In this document: piece by piece, positions 1 through 10,254 of the stretch
Layout: the number at the start of each line of letters is the position of its first letter
Numbering within the stretch: position 1 is the stretch's first letter
Assembly: GCA_949878575.1 (NCBI GenBank)
Contig: CATLAX010000001.1
Span: 1-64,000, forward strand
Direction of reading: 5' to 3'
Source of the DNA: an uncultured Alphaproteobacteria bacterium
Lineage (GTDB): Bacteria; Pseudomonadota; Alphaproteobacteria; Rs-D84
Length of the DNA: 64,000 nucleotides
Translations under genes and position numbers: made by a program
Notes under the pieces: model-generated
Database searches by the model: none
What the model was told of the DNA's origin: nothing
The model's input: the letters and a program-made list of their open reading frames with translations, nothing else

Positions 1-70
1 ACCTAATTTAAAAAAGCGGCGGATTTCTTGTTGCATTTTGTTATAAAGTATTGCAAACTGTTGAACAGTC

Positions 71-142
71 GCCGGTGTTAGGCTGGTATGTAATCCCTTC
101 GTAATGAGGGGGTCGTAGGTTCAAGTCCTATAACCGGCACCA
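71..142 (+). tRNA. tRNA-Thr(CGT)-like, aberrant or decaying
   Basis: GCCGGT/ACCGGC acceptor, intact T-arm (GTAGG TTCAAGT CCTAT), encoded CCA and TTCGTAA loop; 72 nt including CCA, no 4-bp D-stem and a badly paired anticodon stem. Confidence 0.55.
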
Positions 143-149
143 GAATAAA

Positions 150-178
150 AGCATCGGATTCTTATCCGATGCTTTTTA
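150..178 (+). terminator. Rho-independent terminator after tRNA-like gene
   Basis: AGCATCGGAT-tctt-ATCCGATGCT perfect 10-bp stem followed by TTTTT. Confidence 0.85.
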
Positions 179-1168
179 TTTCTCAAACGATGACTTGTTC
201 GGAAATTTCTGCGCCAAAAAACGCTTGTTTGAACGCTTTACCCTGCACGACAAGCCAGGTTCGTCGTTTATACAGAAAACAGGCGGATTTATTCCCCGCA
301 ACACCTTTACCGCATCCGTGCAATAAACGGGGGAGTTGTTTATTGCACGTTTATGCAAAAAATTGCGAAGTTTTGCCGTTATCCCGCCCGATGGCTTTCT
401 GCTGCGGCAGCGGTACAAAACCGCACGCCCGGTGCATACGTCATACAGATTGAAATACCAGCGTTGCAGTTCTGACACGGTGCGAAATTTGTTACGAATA
501 TCGCCTTGTATTTTGTCGCGTACGTGCGGATGGGATGCAGCCTCCAGAAAACTGGACTTAAAACACGGGTCTATGCCGTGAGACGGGTAAATATTAAACA
601 AAGACCTGCCGAATATTTCCTTTATTACATCGGCGCTGTGAATTATTGTGCGGGCCCATTCGGACGGATTTTTACTTTTAAATCCGCGGCGCGAAACATG
701 CCCGCTGTAACGGACAATCGCGCGACCGCGCCTGTCGTAAAAAAATTCCGGCGAAACGGGGCGGCCAAACATAACATCGTCGTTCAACAGCAAAAAACGT
801 TCCGCAAGACCCGGAATATTTGCCACGCATTTTTCTATTGCATTGGAATTAAACGTCGGGATTGCGTCGCGCGGCATTATTTTTTCATGCGGAACAATCG
901 TTATTTTTGGATGCTTTGTCCGCAGAAAACGCGGAACCTGTCCAAATCCGGTGACAATGTAAATATGATTTACCCACGGGGCGAATCTTTCAACACTGCG
1001 CAAAGAATAAAGCAATTCGTCATTGTCGGCCCAGCGCGCCGCTGACAGGGCGTCTTTGTAAACACCGCCTGACGATTTGTTTATTTTTCTTTGCCATTGC
1101 TGTTTCGCCACGCGCCACAGGGGATCCGCGCCGTCAACCCACAAATATACGACGTCTATTTTTTGCAT
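176..1168 (-). CDS. Stealth-family sugar phosphotransferase (capsule/exopolysaccharide type)
   Basis: IDVVYLWVDGADPLW, NDELLYSLRSVERFAPWVNHIYIVT, LLNDDVMFG and HGIDPCFK resemble the conserved Stealth regions. Confidence 0.8.
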   Translation of the reverse strand: MQKIDVVYLWVDGADPLWRVAKQQWQRKINKSSGGVYKDALSAARWADNDELLYSLRSVERFAPWVNHIYIVTGFGQVPRFLRTKHPKITIVPHEKIMPRDAIPTFNSNAIEKCVANIPGLAERFLLLNDDVMFGRPVSPEFFYDRRGRAIVRYSGHVSRRGFKSKNPSEWARTIIHSADVIKEIFGRSLFNIYPSHGIDPCFKSSFLEAASHPHVRDKIQGDIRNKFRTVSELQRWYFNLYDVCTGRAVLYRCRSRKPSGGITAKLRNFLHKRAINNSPVYCTDAVKVLRGINPPVFCINDEPGLSCRVKRSNKRFLAQKFPNKSSFEK

Positions 1169-1345
1169 TTTTTACCGCGTTTATTAAGGAAAAATTTCCT
1201 TTTCCACATATATACCAACACACGGGCCCGCAAACAAGGAATATTTATTTGCATTCAATATAAATTCATTATAAAATCAGCATTGATATGAATAAAAACA
1301 CCATAATTATTAAATAAATTCGGCACCGCGCTTTGGCACGTTGTC

Positions 1346-1370
1346 CGGGCGCATACGGCGCCCGTTTTTA
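1346..1370 (+). terminator. Intrinsic terminator/attenuator in ileS leader
   Basis: CGGGCGC-atacg-GCGCCCG followed by TTTTT, ~24 nt before the ileS ATG. Confidence 0.7.
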
Positions 1371-1393
1371 TAAAAAACAAAAAGGCAGAACAA

Positions 1394-4300
1394 ATGGCAT
1401 ACCCAAAGACAGACCCGCGGGCGAACTTTCCGGCACTGGAACAGGAAATACTGGAATTTTGGCGCAAAGACGACACATTCCACAAATCACTGACCAAAAC
1501 AAAGCAGGGCCATCCTTTTTCATTTTACGACGGGCCGCCGTTCGGAAACGGTTTGCCGCACTGGGGCCATCTGGGCGTGTCCGCGGTAAAGGACATGGTA
1601 TGCCGGTATCAGACGATGAAAGGACGCTTTGTCCGGCGTGAACTGGGGTGGGACTGTCACGGCTTGCCGGCGGAAAACTCTGTTGAGAAAAAGCAGCAGC
1701 GCAGCGCCAAGGACATTGTCGCAAACGACGGCATAGCCGCATTCTGCGACATGTGCCGCACGGATGTAATGCGCTATACCACGGAATGGGAAAAATTTAT
1801 CGCGCGCATCGGGCGCTGGGTTGATGTCGGCGACGGATACGGATACAAGACTATGGATAAAAACTATATGGAATCCATGCTGTGGACGTTAAAGTCGCTG
1901 TATGACAAGGGCCTGTTGTACAAGGATTACAGCGTCAATCCGTTTGACTGGGTAAACGGGACGGTCGTATCAAATTCCGAGGCGTCACAGGATTACCGCG
2001 ACGTAGTGGACGACGCCGTTACCGTCTGGTTTGAACTGGAAAATGGCGACAGGGTCATGGCATGGACGACAACACCGTGGACACTGCCGGCGAACAGCGC
2101 ACTGGCGGTGAATCCGGCAATGAAATACGTCCGCATGCGCGACGCTGACGGCATGGTTTACATAATTGCCGAAACGCGGATAAAGGCGTATGAAAAACAG
2201 CTGGCCGCGGCGGAAAAAATAGGCGAGGTTATGGGTTCCGACCTGGTCGGGAAAAAGTACAAGCCGCTGTTTGACTATTATGCGAACACGTCCGATTTGC
2301 TCTACCAGGTAATCGGGGCGGAATACGTATCAGACGGCGACGGCACAGGCATTGTGCATATCGCACCCGCATTCGGTGCGGACGACTTTTGGGCGGCCAA
2401 AGCCGTTGATCCGAAATTTCCGGTTCTGCTAAACGTGGACAATTACGGAAACTTTGACGAAACCGTGCGCGATTTCGCAGGCGAAAACATATTCGCTGCA
2501 AACGGCCGGGTAATTGATTTGCTGAAATCACGCGGCCATGTCGTAAAAAAAGAACAGTACAAGCACAGCTATCCCTATGGCGACCGGTCAAAGGAAAAGT
2601 TAATCTACCGCGCGACGGATTCATGGTACATAGACGTGCCAAAGATAAAGGAAAAACTGCTGGCGAACAATGCAAAGGTTCATTGGACGTCGGCCGGCGA
2701 AAGATTCCGCAGCTGGATTGAAAACGCGCGGCCGTGGTCAATATCGCGCAACCGTTTCTGGGGAACGCCGCTGCCGATATGGCAGCGCGGGGACGAATAC
2801 AAAATATTCGGTTCAATCGCGGAACTGGAAGAATTCTTTGGAACAAAAATAAACGATCTGCACCGGCCGACGCTGGATGCGCTAAAGAAAGACGGATGGG
2901 AACGCATACCTGATGTTCTGGACTGCTGGGTGGAATCCGGATCCATGCCGTGGGCGTCACTGCATTACCCGTTTGAAAACAAGGAACGTTTTGACGCGAC
3001 ATTCCCGGCGGATTACATCATAGAAGGCCAGGACCAGACCCGCGGATGGTTTTATGCGCTGATGGTGCTGGCGACCGCAATGTTTGACGCGCCGGCGTTC
3101 CGCACCGTTTCCGCAAACGGAATGGTGGTGGATGAAAACAAGAAAAAGTTTTCAAAGTCACTGCAAAACTTTGTCAATCCTGAGGCCCAGATAGAACAAT
3201 TCGGCGCGGACGCAATCCGGCTGTTCATACTGGGGTCAAACTTTATGAAGGCGGAACCAGTTCCCGTGGACAAAGAGGGGAAAGTATTTGCAGAAACATC
3301 TAAAAACATTTTAACCCCGCTGTGGAACGCGTATCATTTCTTTACGCTGTATGCGAACGCCGGCAACATCACCGCCACAGACGACGTACACGGCGACAAC
3401 CCGCTGGACAAATACATACTGGCGGAATTAAACGAACTGATTGTTGTTGTTGACGCGGCGCTGGCGGAATACAAGCCGGACGCGGCCATTTCCGCATTCG
3501 TGCGTTTCCTGGACGTTTTAAACAACTGGTACATACGCCGCGGGCGCGCCCGTTTCTGGGACGAAGAACAGACGGCGTTTAACGTTCTGCACCACGTGCT
3601 GGTGACGGTGTGCCGCGCAATGGCGCCGTTTGCACCGTTTATAACGGACTATATATACCGCAATTTGACAGGCGGCGCATCCGTACACTTGACGGATTTT
3701 CCGACGGCGGAAAAATACGACGACGAAATCGTTACGGACATGCGACGTGTTCAGACAATAGTATCCGTTGGAAAACAGCTGCGCGAAAATTACCGTCTGC
3801 GCAACCGTCTGCCGTTGAACAAGATAACTGTGGCGGGCGTGAATATTCCGGAATACGCGGATATTATAAAGGACGAACTAAACGTCAAATCGGTGCTGTT
3901 TGCAGACGGCATTGACGCCGTTGCAGACAGTTTTGTGTATCTGATTACGCCGCGCATCGGGGCGCGCCTGGGTGGGGCGCTGCGCGAAATCATTCCGGCG
4001 GTAAAGCAGGGCAGATATGAAATCAGCGGCGACAAACTAACCGCGGCGGGCCACACGTTAAACGCGGATGAATTTGAAACACGTTTAACCGTAAAACCGG
4101 GTGTGACGGGCGCCGCGCTGCCGGACAATAGGGCGGTTGTCGTTTTGGATACCGAGGTTAACTCTGAACTGGTTGCAGAGGGTCTGGCGAACGACGCCCT
4201 GCGCTTTATACAGGACACGCGCAAGGCGGCGGGTCTGGATGTATCGGACCGCATACGCCTGACCTACAGTGCCGACCCGGCAATCGCCATGGCGATAGAG

Positions 4301-4420
4301 GCGCACAAAAAACGCATTATGCGCGATGCGCTGATAACGGAAATGACGGCCGGCGCCGGCGAATACGATACGGAGATAGAGGGCTATTCCCTGTCCGTGT
4401 CCGTGGAAAAGGTAAAATAA
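1394..4420 (+). CDS. ileS: Isoleucyl-tRNA synthetase
   Basis: DGPPFGNGLPHWGH and KFSKS signatures; 1008 aa. Confidence 0.97.
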   Translation: MAYPKTDPRANFPALEQEILEFWRKDDTFHKSLTKTKQGHPFSFYDGPPFGNGLPHWGHLGVSAVKDMVCRYQTMKGRFVRRELGWDCHGLPAENSVEKKQQRSAKDIVANDGIAAFCDMCRTDVMRYTTEWEKFIARIGRWVDVGDGYGYKTMDKNYMESMLWTLKSLYDKGLLYKDYSVNPFDWVNGTVVSNSEASQDYRDVVDDAVTVWFELENGDRVMAWTTTPWTLPANSALAVNPAMKYVRMRDADGMVYIIAETRIKAYEKQLAAAEKIGEVMGSDLVGKKYKPLFDYYANTSDLLYQVIGAEYVSDGDGTGIVHIAPAFGADDFWAAKAVDPKFPVLLNVDNYGNFDETVRDFAGENIFAANGRVIDLLKSRGHVVKKEQYKHSYPYGDRSKEKLIYRATDSWYIDVPKIKEKLLANNAKVHWTSAGERFRSWIENARPWSISRNRFWGTPLPIWQRGDEYKIFGSIAELEEFFGTKINDLHRPTLDALKKDGWERIPDVLDCWVESGSMPWASLHYPFENKERFDATFPADYIIEGQDQTRGWFYALMVLATAMFDAPAFRTVSANGMVVDENKKKFSKSLQNFVNPEAQIEQFGADAIRLFILGSNFMKAEPVPVDKEGKVFAETSKNILTPLWNAYHFFTLYANAGNITATDDVHGDNPLDKYILAELNELIVVVDAALAEYKPDAAISAFVRFLDVLNNWYIRRGRARFWDEEQTAFNVLHHVLVTVCRAMAPFAPFITDYIYRNLTGGASVHLTDFPTAEKYDDEIVTDMRRVQTIVSVGKQLRENYRLRNRLPLNKITVAGVNIPEYADIIKDELNVKSVLFADGIDAVADSFVYLITPRIGARLGGALREIIPAVKQGRYEISGDKLTAAGHTLNADEFETRLTVKPGVTGAALPDNRAVVVLDTEVNSELVAEGLANDALRFIQDTRKAAGLDVSDRIRLTYSADPAIAMAIEAHKKRIMRDALITEMTAGAGEYDTEIEGYSLSVSVEKVK

Positions 4421-4431
4421 AAGGAATAAAA

Positions 4432-4662
4432 ATGAGTTTTTGCGGAAAAGCAGCTACAAACTGTGAATATTATTTCGAGGGCACATGTAGAAAAGACCGA
4501 TTCAAATGTTCCGAACAAATACGATACGCCTATGTATCACGATATTCAATCCCAGCACTGGACTCAGTGTTGCTCTATAACGGGAAAATTCTGGCAAACC
4601 AGGAAAAAATTCTGGAAAACCAGGAAAAAATTTTGCACAAATTAAACGAACTGCAGAAATAA
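4432..4662 (+). CDS. Small Cys-motif/coiled-coil hypothetical protein
   Basis: 76 aa; four Cys in the N-terminal region (CGKAATNCEYYFEGTCRKDRFKC) and C-terminal heptads NQEKILENQEKIL; sits between ileS and nth on the same strand. Confidence 0.55.
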   Translation: MSFCGKAATNCEYYFEGTCRKDRFKCSEQIRYAYVSRYSIPALDSVLLYNGKILANQEKILENQEKILHKLNELQK

Positions 4663-4664
4663 CA

Positions 4665-5321
4665 ATGACACCGACCGAATATTTTGAATGTGTGCCGAAA
4701 TCCGTGGATATGAACATCCGCAGTGAACTGTATTCCACCAACGAGTTTACGTTCGCTGTGGCGGTAATCCTGTCGGCCCAGGCAACGGACAAAAAAGTGA
4801 ACGAGGTCACGCCGGCGTTATTCCGTGCGGCCCCGTCGCCGGCGGCGATGACGGCGCTGGGCGAAGATGGGTTAAAAAAACACATAAAGGTGTTGTCCTT
4901 TTTCAACAACAAGGCAAAAAGCATCATGGGGCTGGCCGCGCGTTTAATGGACGATGCGGGCGCGGCGGATGCGGACTATAAGTTTCCGGCAAAATATCAC
5001 GACCGGGATGCGCTGATGAAACTGCCGGGTATCGGACAGAAAACGGCAAACGTTATTATGAACGTTTTGTGGGGCGCGCCAAACATTGGCGTGGACACTC
5101 ATGTTTTCCGCAATGCGCACCGTTACGGATGGGTCGGGGCGGACGCAAACACCCCGGAAAAGGTAGAGGCGGCGCTGATTGCCGTCATCCCGGCCAAATA
5201 TCACGGGATTGTAAATCACGTCATGGTTCTGCACGGGCGGTACGTGTGCCGTGCGCTGCGGCCCGCATGCGAAAAATGCCCGGTTGCGCACATATGCACC
5301 GCGGCGTGTAAAACCGTATAA
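4665..5321 (+). CDS. nth: Endonuclease III
   Basis: LPGIGQKTANVIMN HhH motif, GVDTHVFR, C-terminal Fe-S cysteines. Confidence 0.95.
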   Translation: MTPTEYFECVPKSVDMNIRSELYSTNEFTFAVAVILSAQATDKKVNEVTPALFRAAPSPAAMTALGEDGLKKHIKVLSFFNNKAKSIMGLAARLMDDAGAADADYKFPAKYHDRDALMKLPGIGQKTANVIMNVLWGAPNIGVDTHVFRNAHRYGWVGADANTPEKVEAALIAVIPAKYHGIVNHVMVLHGRYVCRALRPACEKCPVAHICTAACKTV

Positions 5322-5346
5322 AAAAAGGGGGCACGCCCCCTCTTTT
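5321..5346. terminator. Terminator between convergent nth and pheT
   Basis: AAAAAAGGGGGC-ac-GCCCCCTCTTTT. Confidence 0.85.
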
Positions 5347-7651
5347 ATTTGTCGCGAATCTTGCCGCCACACTTTTTTTCAACGGCGCCTATCACCGCGT
5401 TTTGTATTTCCATCAAATCGCCGTCCGTCATGTTTTTATCCGGTTGTATCGTGATGGTAAACGCAATAGATTTTTCACCGCCGGACATATCAAACGCATC
5501 AAATACAATCGCATCCGTTATGCGGCGGTCGGCGGACATTGCCGCGGCAATGATGTTTGCCGCCGGTGTCGCATCATCCACTATAAAGGCAAAGTCACGC
5601 TTAATCGGCGGGAATTCCGGTGCCGGCACATATTTTGCCATGTGACGGGCGGGTATGGCGTCAATATCGTGCACAACCGCCGCGCACACGCGCGTCTTTA
5701 TGCGCAGTTGCCGCGCAACAACGGGCGACAGTTCGCCAAATTCCGCAATTACCTTTTTACCCTGCATAATGCGGCCGAAACGGTACGGATGCGCCCAGCG
5801 TGGCGGATTATCCGTCGCAACGGTGTATTTCTGGCCCGCCATTAATGATGCTATGTCCGCCTTTACATCATAAATGTCAACCGCACGGCCGCGGCCGGCC
5901 CAGTGGCGCGGCGACGCGTCACCCGTCCGGACAATAGAGAGGGCCGTTCGCTGCATTCCCGGCATGTCGCCGTCAAACACCGTTCCGACCTCAAACAAAG
6001 ACAGATCCGGATAGCCGCGCTTTTCATTTGCGCCGACCGCGGCCAGCAGCCCCCCCAACAGACCGCCGCGCGCCGTATTAAAATCGGCTACAATCGGGTT
6101 TGCAACCATAACAGGCGCATGATCCGACAACAACTGTTCCGTCGCGGCGCATCCGAACCCGTAAGAGCGGCATTCATTTAAGCCGCGCGCAGCCAGCGCA
6201 CGCTTGATTTCCAGCGCATGATCCGCATGCGGCGCAACCGGGTTGCACGGCCGATGCACGGCCGCCGTCGCCATCCGGTCATAACCGTAAATGCGCGCAA
6301 TATCGGCAATTATCGTATCAGCTATCTCCACATCCACGCGGGCGGCGGGCGGCGTCACATCCCACACGGCACCATTTTCCGTCACGCAATAGCCCAGCGC
6401 ACGCAAAATATCACGCTGCACGTCCGCAGGCGCCTCAATACCCATCTTTTTACGGAACATGTCCGGCGAATACTTTATGCAGATATTGCGCACCGGGTCC
6501 GCACCGGATGATACGACGGACACAATTTCACCACCACAGGCGGCCGTTATGATTTCCGCCGCCGCACTCAGTGCGGGACCCGTCATGGTCGGATTTATCC
6601 CGCGTTCATAACGGTATGACGCATCTGTTGACATCCCCGCGCGCTTTGCTGTTTTGCGCACGCAAACAGGGTCAAAATAAGCGCTTTCCAGCAATATGTT
6701 GCGCGTTTTATCCGTTGTCATGCCACGCGCGCCACCCACGACCCCGGCCAGTGCCAGAATGCCGTCCGCATCGCACACAACCATGTCATCGGCGGTTAAT
6801 TCGTGCCGGGTGCCAAACAAATCCGTAAACTCTTCGTGTGGCGCGGCCATGCGCACAATAATATCGCCGTGAATTTCATCCGCGTCAAAGCAATGCATCG
6901 GCTGGGCCATGTCATAACAGACATAGTTTGTCGCGTCAATCGGCGCATTTTTCGGGTTTATACCGATTGCACGCAGACGCCGGGCGATTTTTTCATCGCT
7001 GTCCCCCATTGTTATGCCGCGGATTTCCGCCATGCGGTAAACGGAACATTTATCGGTGTCCAAACGCACGCGGCGCGCACCCGCCTTTTCCGCCAGCGGC
7101 CGTATTTCCGCCGCCACGTATTCGCCCGCACCCGCCGCGGCCAGGTCGCGTGCAATACCACGCACCGCCAGATAATCCGGCCTGTTCGGCGTTATGCCGG
7201 CATCAAACACAACAGGGGCCGGTATGACAGGCGCGCCTATTTCCGTATCCGCGGGCAGTTCAATTATTCCGTCGTGATTGTCCGACAGCCCCAGTTCACG
7301 TTCACTGCACATCATGCCGTCAGAGATAACCCCGCGCAGCTTTCCGCTTTGTATTTCATGTCCCGCAACGACGCATCCCGGCACAGCCAGTGCGGATACA
7401 ATCCCCGCACGAGCGTTCGGCGCGCCGCACACAACCTGGCGCTGATTGCCGGTTCCGTCATCCACCTTTAAAACGTGCAGGTGGTCGCTGTTTTCATGCG
7501 GGCGGCATTCCAGGATGCGCGCCGCAATCGGTGCAACGGGTGCGGATACATCGTCCACCTCCAGCCCGGTGCGCGTCAATATATCCGCAATTTCATCCGG
7601 CGATGCGGATGTTTTTAAATATTCAGTCAGCCAGTCGTACGTCCATTTCAT
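5345..7651 (-). CDS. pheT: Phenylalanyl-tRNA synthetase beta subunit
   Basis: MKWTYDWLTEYL start, tRNA-binding and B3/B4 regions; 768 aa. Confidence 0.97.
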   Translation of the reverse strand: MKWTYDWLTEYLKTSASPDEIADILTRTGLEVDDVSAPVAPIAARILECRPHENSDHLHVLKVDDGTGNQRQVVCGAPNARAGIVSALAVPGCVVAGHEIQSGKLRGVISDGMMCSERELGLSDNHDGIIELPADTEIGAPVIPAPVVFDAGITPNRPDYLAVRGIARDLAAAGAGEYVAAEIRPLAEKAGARRVRLDTDKCSVYRMAEIRGITMGDSDEKIARRLRAIGINPKNAPIDATNYVCYDMAQPMHCFDADEIHGDIIVRMAAPHEEFTDLFGTRHELTADDMVVCDADGILALAGVVGGARGMTTDKTRNILLESAYFDPVCVRKTAKRAGMSTDASYRYERGINPTMTGPALSAAAEIITAACGGEIVSVVSSGADPVRNICIKYSPDMFRKKMGIEAPADVQRDILRALGYCVTENGAVWDVTPPAARVDVEIADTIIADIARIYGYDRMATAAVHRPCNPVAPHADHALEIKRALAARGLNECRSYGFGCAATEQLLSDHAPVMVANPIVADFNTARGGLLGGLLAAVGANEKRGYPDLSLFEVGTVFDGDMPGMQRTALSIVRTGDASPRHWAGRGRAVDIYDVKADIASLMAGQKYTVATDNPPRWAHPYRFGRIMQGKKVIAEFGELSPVVARQLRIKTRVCAAVVHDIDAIPARHMAKYVPAPEFPPIKRDFAFIVDDATPAANIIAAAMSADRRITDAIVFDAFDMSGGEKSIAFTITIQPDKNMTDGDLMEIQNAVIGAVEKKCGGKIRDK

Positions 7652-7668
7652 AATTATTTCCCCCGCAT

Positions 7669-8616
7669 TTAAAATCCATACCGGCGCAGCCAGCGCACAT
7701 CGTTTCCATACAGTTCACGCAAATCTGGCAGACCGTATTTCAGCATGGCCAGCCTGTCCCAGCCGAATCCGAACGCAAACCCCTGGTACTGTTCCGGGTC
7801 CACGCCGCAGTTGCGCAAAACATTCGGGTGCACCATTCCGGCCCCCATTATTTCCAGCCAGCGGCCGCCGCGAAATTTCATGTCTATTTCAATACTGGGG
7901 TCGGTAAACGGGAAATACGACGGGCGTATGCGCAGTTCTATGTCGTCGCGTTCAAAAAAGCGTTCCAAAAACGCGCGGACATCGCCGATTAAATCCGCCA
8001 TTGTGACATCACGGTCAATATACAATCCCTCTATCTGACCGAACATGGGCCCGTGGGTGGCGTCCATTTCCTTGCGATAGGTGGCGCCGACGCCAAATAT
8101 TTTAACAGGGGCGCCGGCGGTTTCCATCGTGCGAATCTGTATTGCGGACGTCTGGGTGCGCAACACGTTTCCGTTCGGCAGAAAGAAAGTATCCTGCATG
8201 TCGCGGGCCGGGTGGTGTGCGGGTGTGTTTAACGCCGTAAAGTTATGCCAGTCATCCTCAACCTCTGGCCCGGTGTGCATGGTGTATCCAAAAGACTCCA
8301 AAATTGTTGCCACCTCTGCCAGGGCCTGCGTCAACGGATGCAGTGTTCCGCGGTTTTCCGGCGCCGCATCCAGCGTCGCATCCTGTTTTTCATCCGCCAG
8401 TTTTGACATCAGCGCCGCATATTCCAGCGCCGTCTGGCGCGTTTTGAACGCAGTGCGCAGCGCGGCGTTCTGTTCGTTTAATTCCGCGCGCGCGGCGGCA
8501 TCCAAATTTTTCATGTCACGCAGGCGCGCGGTCATCGTTCCGTTTTTGCCGAATGTCGCGGCATACAACGCCTGCAGTTCTTCCAACGAATTTATTTTTT
8601 CTATTTTTCCCAGCAT
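7669..8616 (-). CDS. pheS: Phenylalanyl-tRNA synthetase alpha subunit
   Basis: HPLTQALAEVATILESFGY, PARDMQDTFFL, FGFGWDRLAMLKYG. Confidence 0.97.
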   Translation of the reverse strand: MLGKIEKINSLEELQALYAATFGKNGTMTARLRDMKNLDAAARAELNEQNAALRTAFKTRQTALEYAALMSKLADEKQDATLDAAPENRGTLHPLTQALAEVATILESFGYTMHTGPEVEDDWHNFTALNTPAHHPARDMQDTFFLPNGNVLRTQTSAIQIRTMETAGAPVKIFGVGATYRKEMDATHGPMFGQIEGLYIDRDVTMADLIGDVRAFLERFFERDDIELRIRPSYFPFTDPSIEIDMKFRGGRWLEIMGAGMVHPNVLRNCGVDPEQYQGFAFGFGWDRLAMLKYGLPDLRELYGNDVRWLRRYGF

Positions 8617-8637
8617 AATTTTTCCTTAAACATAAAC

Positions 8638-8663
8638 AAAGACCGTCGTGTGACGGTCTTTAT
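8638..8663 (-). promoter_or_regulatory. Hairpin between rplT and pheS (attenuator or processing site)
   Basis: AAAGACCGTCGTGTGACGGTCTTT inverted repeat in the co-directional intergenic gap. Confidence 0.55.
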
Positions 8664-8693
8664 TATTACAAAACAATACACCGCCGCCTAGCG

Positions 8694-9062
8694 TTATTTG
8701 GATTCGGCGCTGTTAAATCGTTTTGCAGTTTCTATCAGACGCGCAAAATTCGCATCGGAATTATACGCCATTTCCGCCAAAACCTTGCGGTCCAGGGCGA
8801 CGCCGGCCTTTTTCAGACCGTTCATAAACTGGCTGTATGTCAGACCGTTCATGCGGCATGCCGCATTGATGCGGACAATCCACAAACCACGGAATTCGCG
8901 CTTTTTAACGCGACGGTCGCGATATGCATACTGACCCGCCTTTTCCGTTTTTTCACGCGCGGCGCGATATGTTGAATGATGACGGCCCAGGTAACCCTTG
9001 GCACGCGCCAGTATCTTGTTGTGTTTCTGTTTAACGGTTGTTCCGCGTTTAACTCTTGCCAT
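8694..9062 (-). CDS. rplT: 50S ribosomal protein bL20
   Basis: [33 protein letters not shown]. Confidence 0.97.
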   Translation of the reverse strand: MARVKRGTTVKQKHNKILARAKGYLGRHHSTYRAAREKTEKAGQYAYRDRRVKKREFRGLWIVRINAACRMNGLTYSQFMNGLKKAGVALDRKVLAEMAYNSDANFARLIETAKRFNSAESK

Positions 9063-9079
9063 TTTTTGTCACCCCCAAA

Positions 9080-9283
9080 TTATTTCAAACCATACGGGGC
9101 CAAGATTTTCGCCTGACCGACCATGTTGTCATTTAAATACTGCGGTTTAGAGCCGGCGTTGTTTGCACGTGCAGACTTTTTACGCAGCAGTTTTTTGTGG
9201 GCGTTTCTGGCAACGCGAATTTTTCCCGTCGCAGTCATTGATGCGCGCTTTTTCAAGTACGACTTTGTTTTTAATTTTGGCAT
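9080..9283 (-). CDS. rpmI: 50S ribosomal protein bL35
   Basis: MPKLKTKSYLKKRASMTATGKI. Confidence 0.95.
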   Translation of the reverse strand: MPKLKTKSYLKKRASMTATGKIRVARNAHKKLLRKKSARANNAGSKPQYLNDNMVGQAKILAPYGLK

Positions 9284-9420
9284 TTTCTATCCTTTTTGCT
9301 TTGTTCCCTGATGGCAATGCCTTTGCCATTTCGGTACAGCCGGATGTATTTTTACACAATTAAACGAAAAATCAAGTTTTTATTGAATATCGGTGTTTTA
9401 AAGTCTAAACTGGTGCCGAA

Positions 9421-10254
9421 ATGAATCAAAAAAAGCTGACTTCGCGCATATATTCCATTGCAAAGGCGGCGGCGGCCGGGGCCGCGCTGCCGGTGTTTTT
9501 CATATACATAATGGTTGCAAAACCGGACTATAGAATAATGAATGCCGCCGCACATGTCGTGCTGCCGGTTGCAAATGTCGCAGGCGACATCATCACATGG
9601 CCCGTGCGCGGGGTCGGCGCAATGATAAAAAATATACGCGAACTGTCCGGGTTGCGGGAAGAAAACGCGGAACTGCGCGCGGAACTGGCGGCGCTGCGCT
9701 GGCGCGGGGACCAGTGTGACACGGCAATTTTGGAAAATCAAAAACTGGCCCGGGAACTGGATTTGGTCCAAAGAACACCGCTGTCCGTCGCGGCCGATGT
9801 CGTTCATGACACGCGGGCGCTGCACCACAACACATATTTTATAAACAAGGGCGCGCGCGACGGCATAGAACCCGGCCAGGTTGTGGTTACGTTTGACGGA
9901 ATGCTGGCCGGCGTGGTGATTGACGCGGCGCCGGGGTTTGCGCGCGTGCGCGCACTGACCGACGGCGACACGAACATCGCGGTGCGTGTCGTCGGCTCAG
10001 AGGTGTACGGTTTCATGCGCGGCGCCGCGCCGCGGCCGTCAGTCGGATTTTTCAGCGATCCGGAATTTCAGGCCGCCGCCGGCATCAAACTGGTCACCAG
10101 CGGTATCAGCGGCGTTTTGCCGAACGGCGTCATGGTCGGCACACTGGCAAACGAAACAGATGTGGAGATAAAATCCCCGGACGCACTGTCACGGGTAATG
10201 GTTTTAAAATTCAACAGCGACGGCAAATACGATGAAGAACGGCAGACTAATTAA
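9421..10254 (+). CDS. mreC: Rod shape-determining protein MreC
   Basis: N-terminal TM, coiled coil, beta domain; followed by mreD/mrdA/rodA. Confidence 0.9.
   Translation: MNQKKLTSRIYSIAKAAAAGAALPVFFIYIMVAKPDYRIMNAAAHVVLPVANVAGDIITWPVRGVGAMIKNIRELSGLREENAELRAELAALRWRGDQCDTAILENQKLARELDLVQRTPLSVAADVVHDTRALHHNTYFINKGARDGIEPGQVVVTFDGMLAGVVIDAAPGFARVRALTDGDTNIAVRVVGSEVYGFMRGAAPRPSVGFFSDPEFQAAAGIKLVTSGISGVLPNGVMVGTLANETDVEIKSPDALSRVMVLKFNSDGKYDEERQTN

Noticed and set aside
1331-1340. CGGCACCGCG in ileS leader as a T-box
   Set aside because: Lacks GGGTGG and a 3' partner; tRNA-Ile (A73) would need TGGT, not GGC.
2229-3002. 257-aa minus-strand ORF
   Set aside because: Antisense to ileS with shadow-frame composition.
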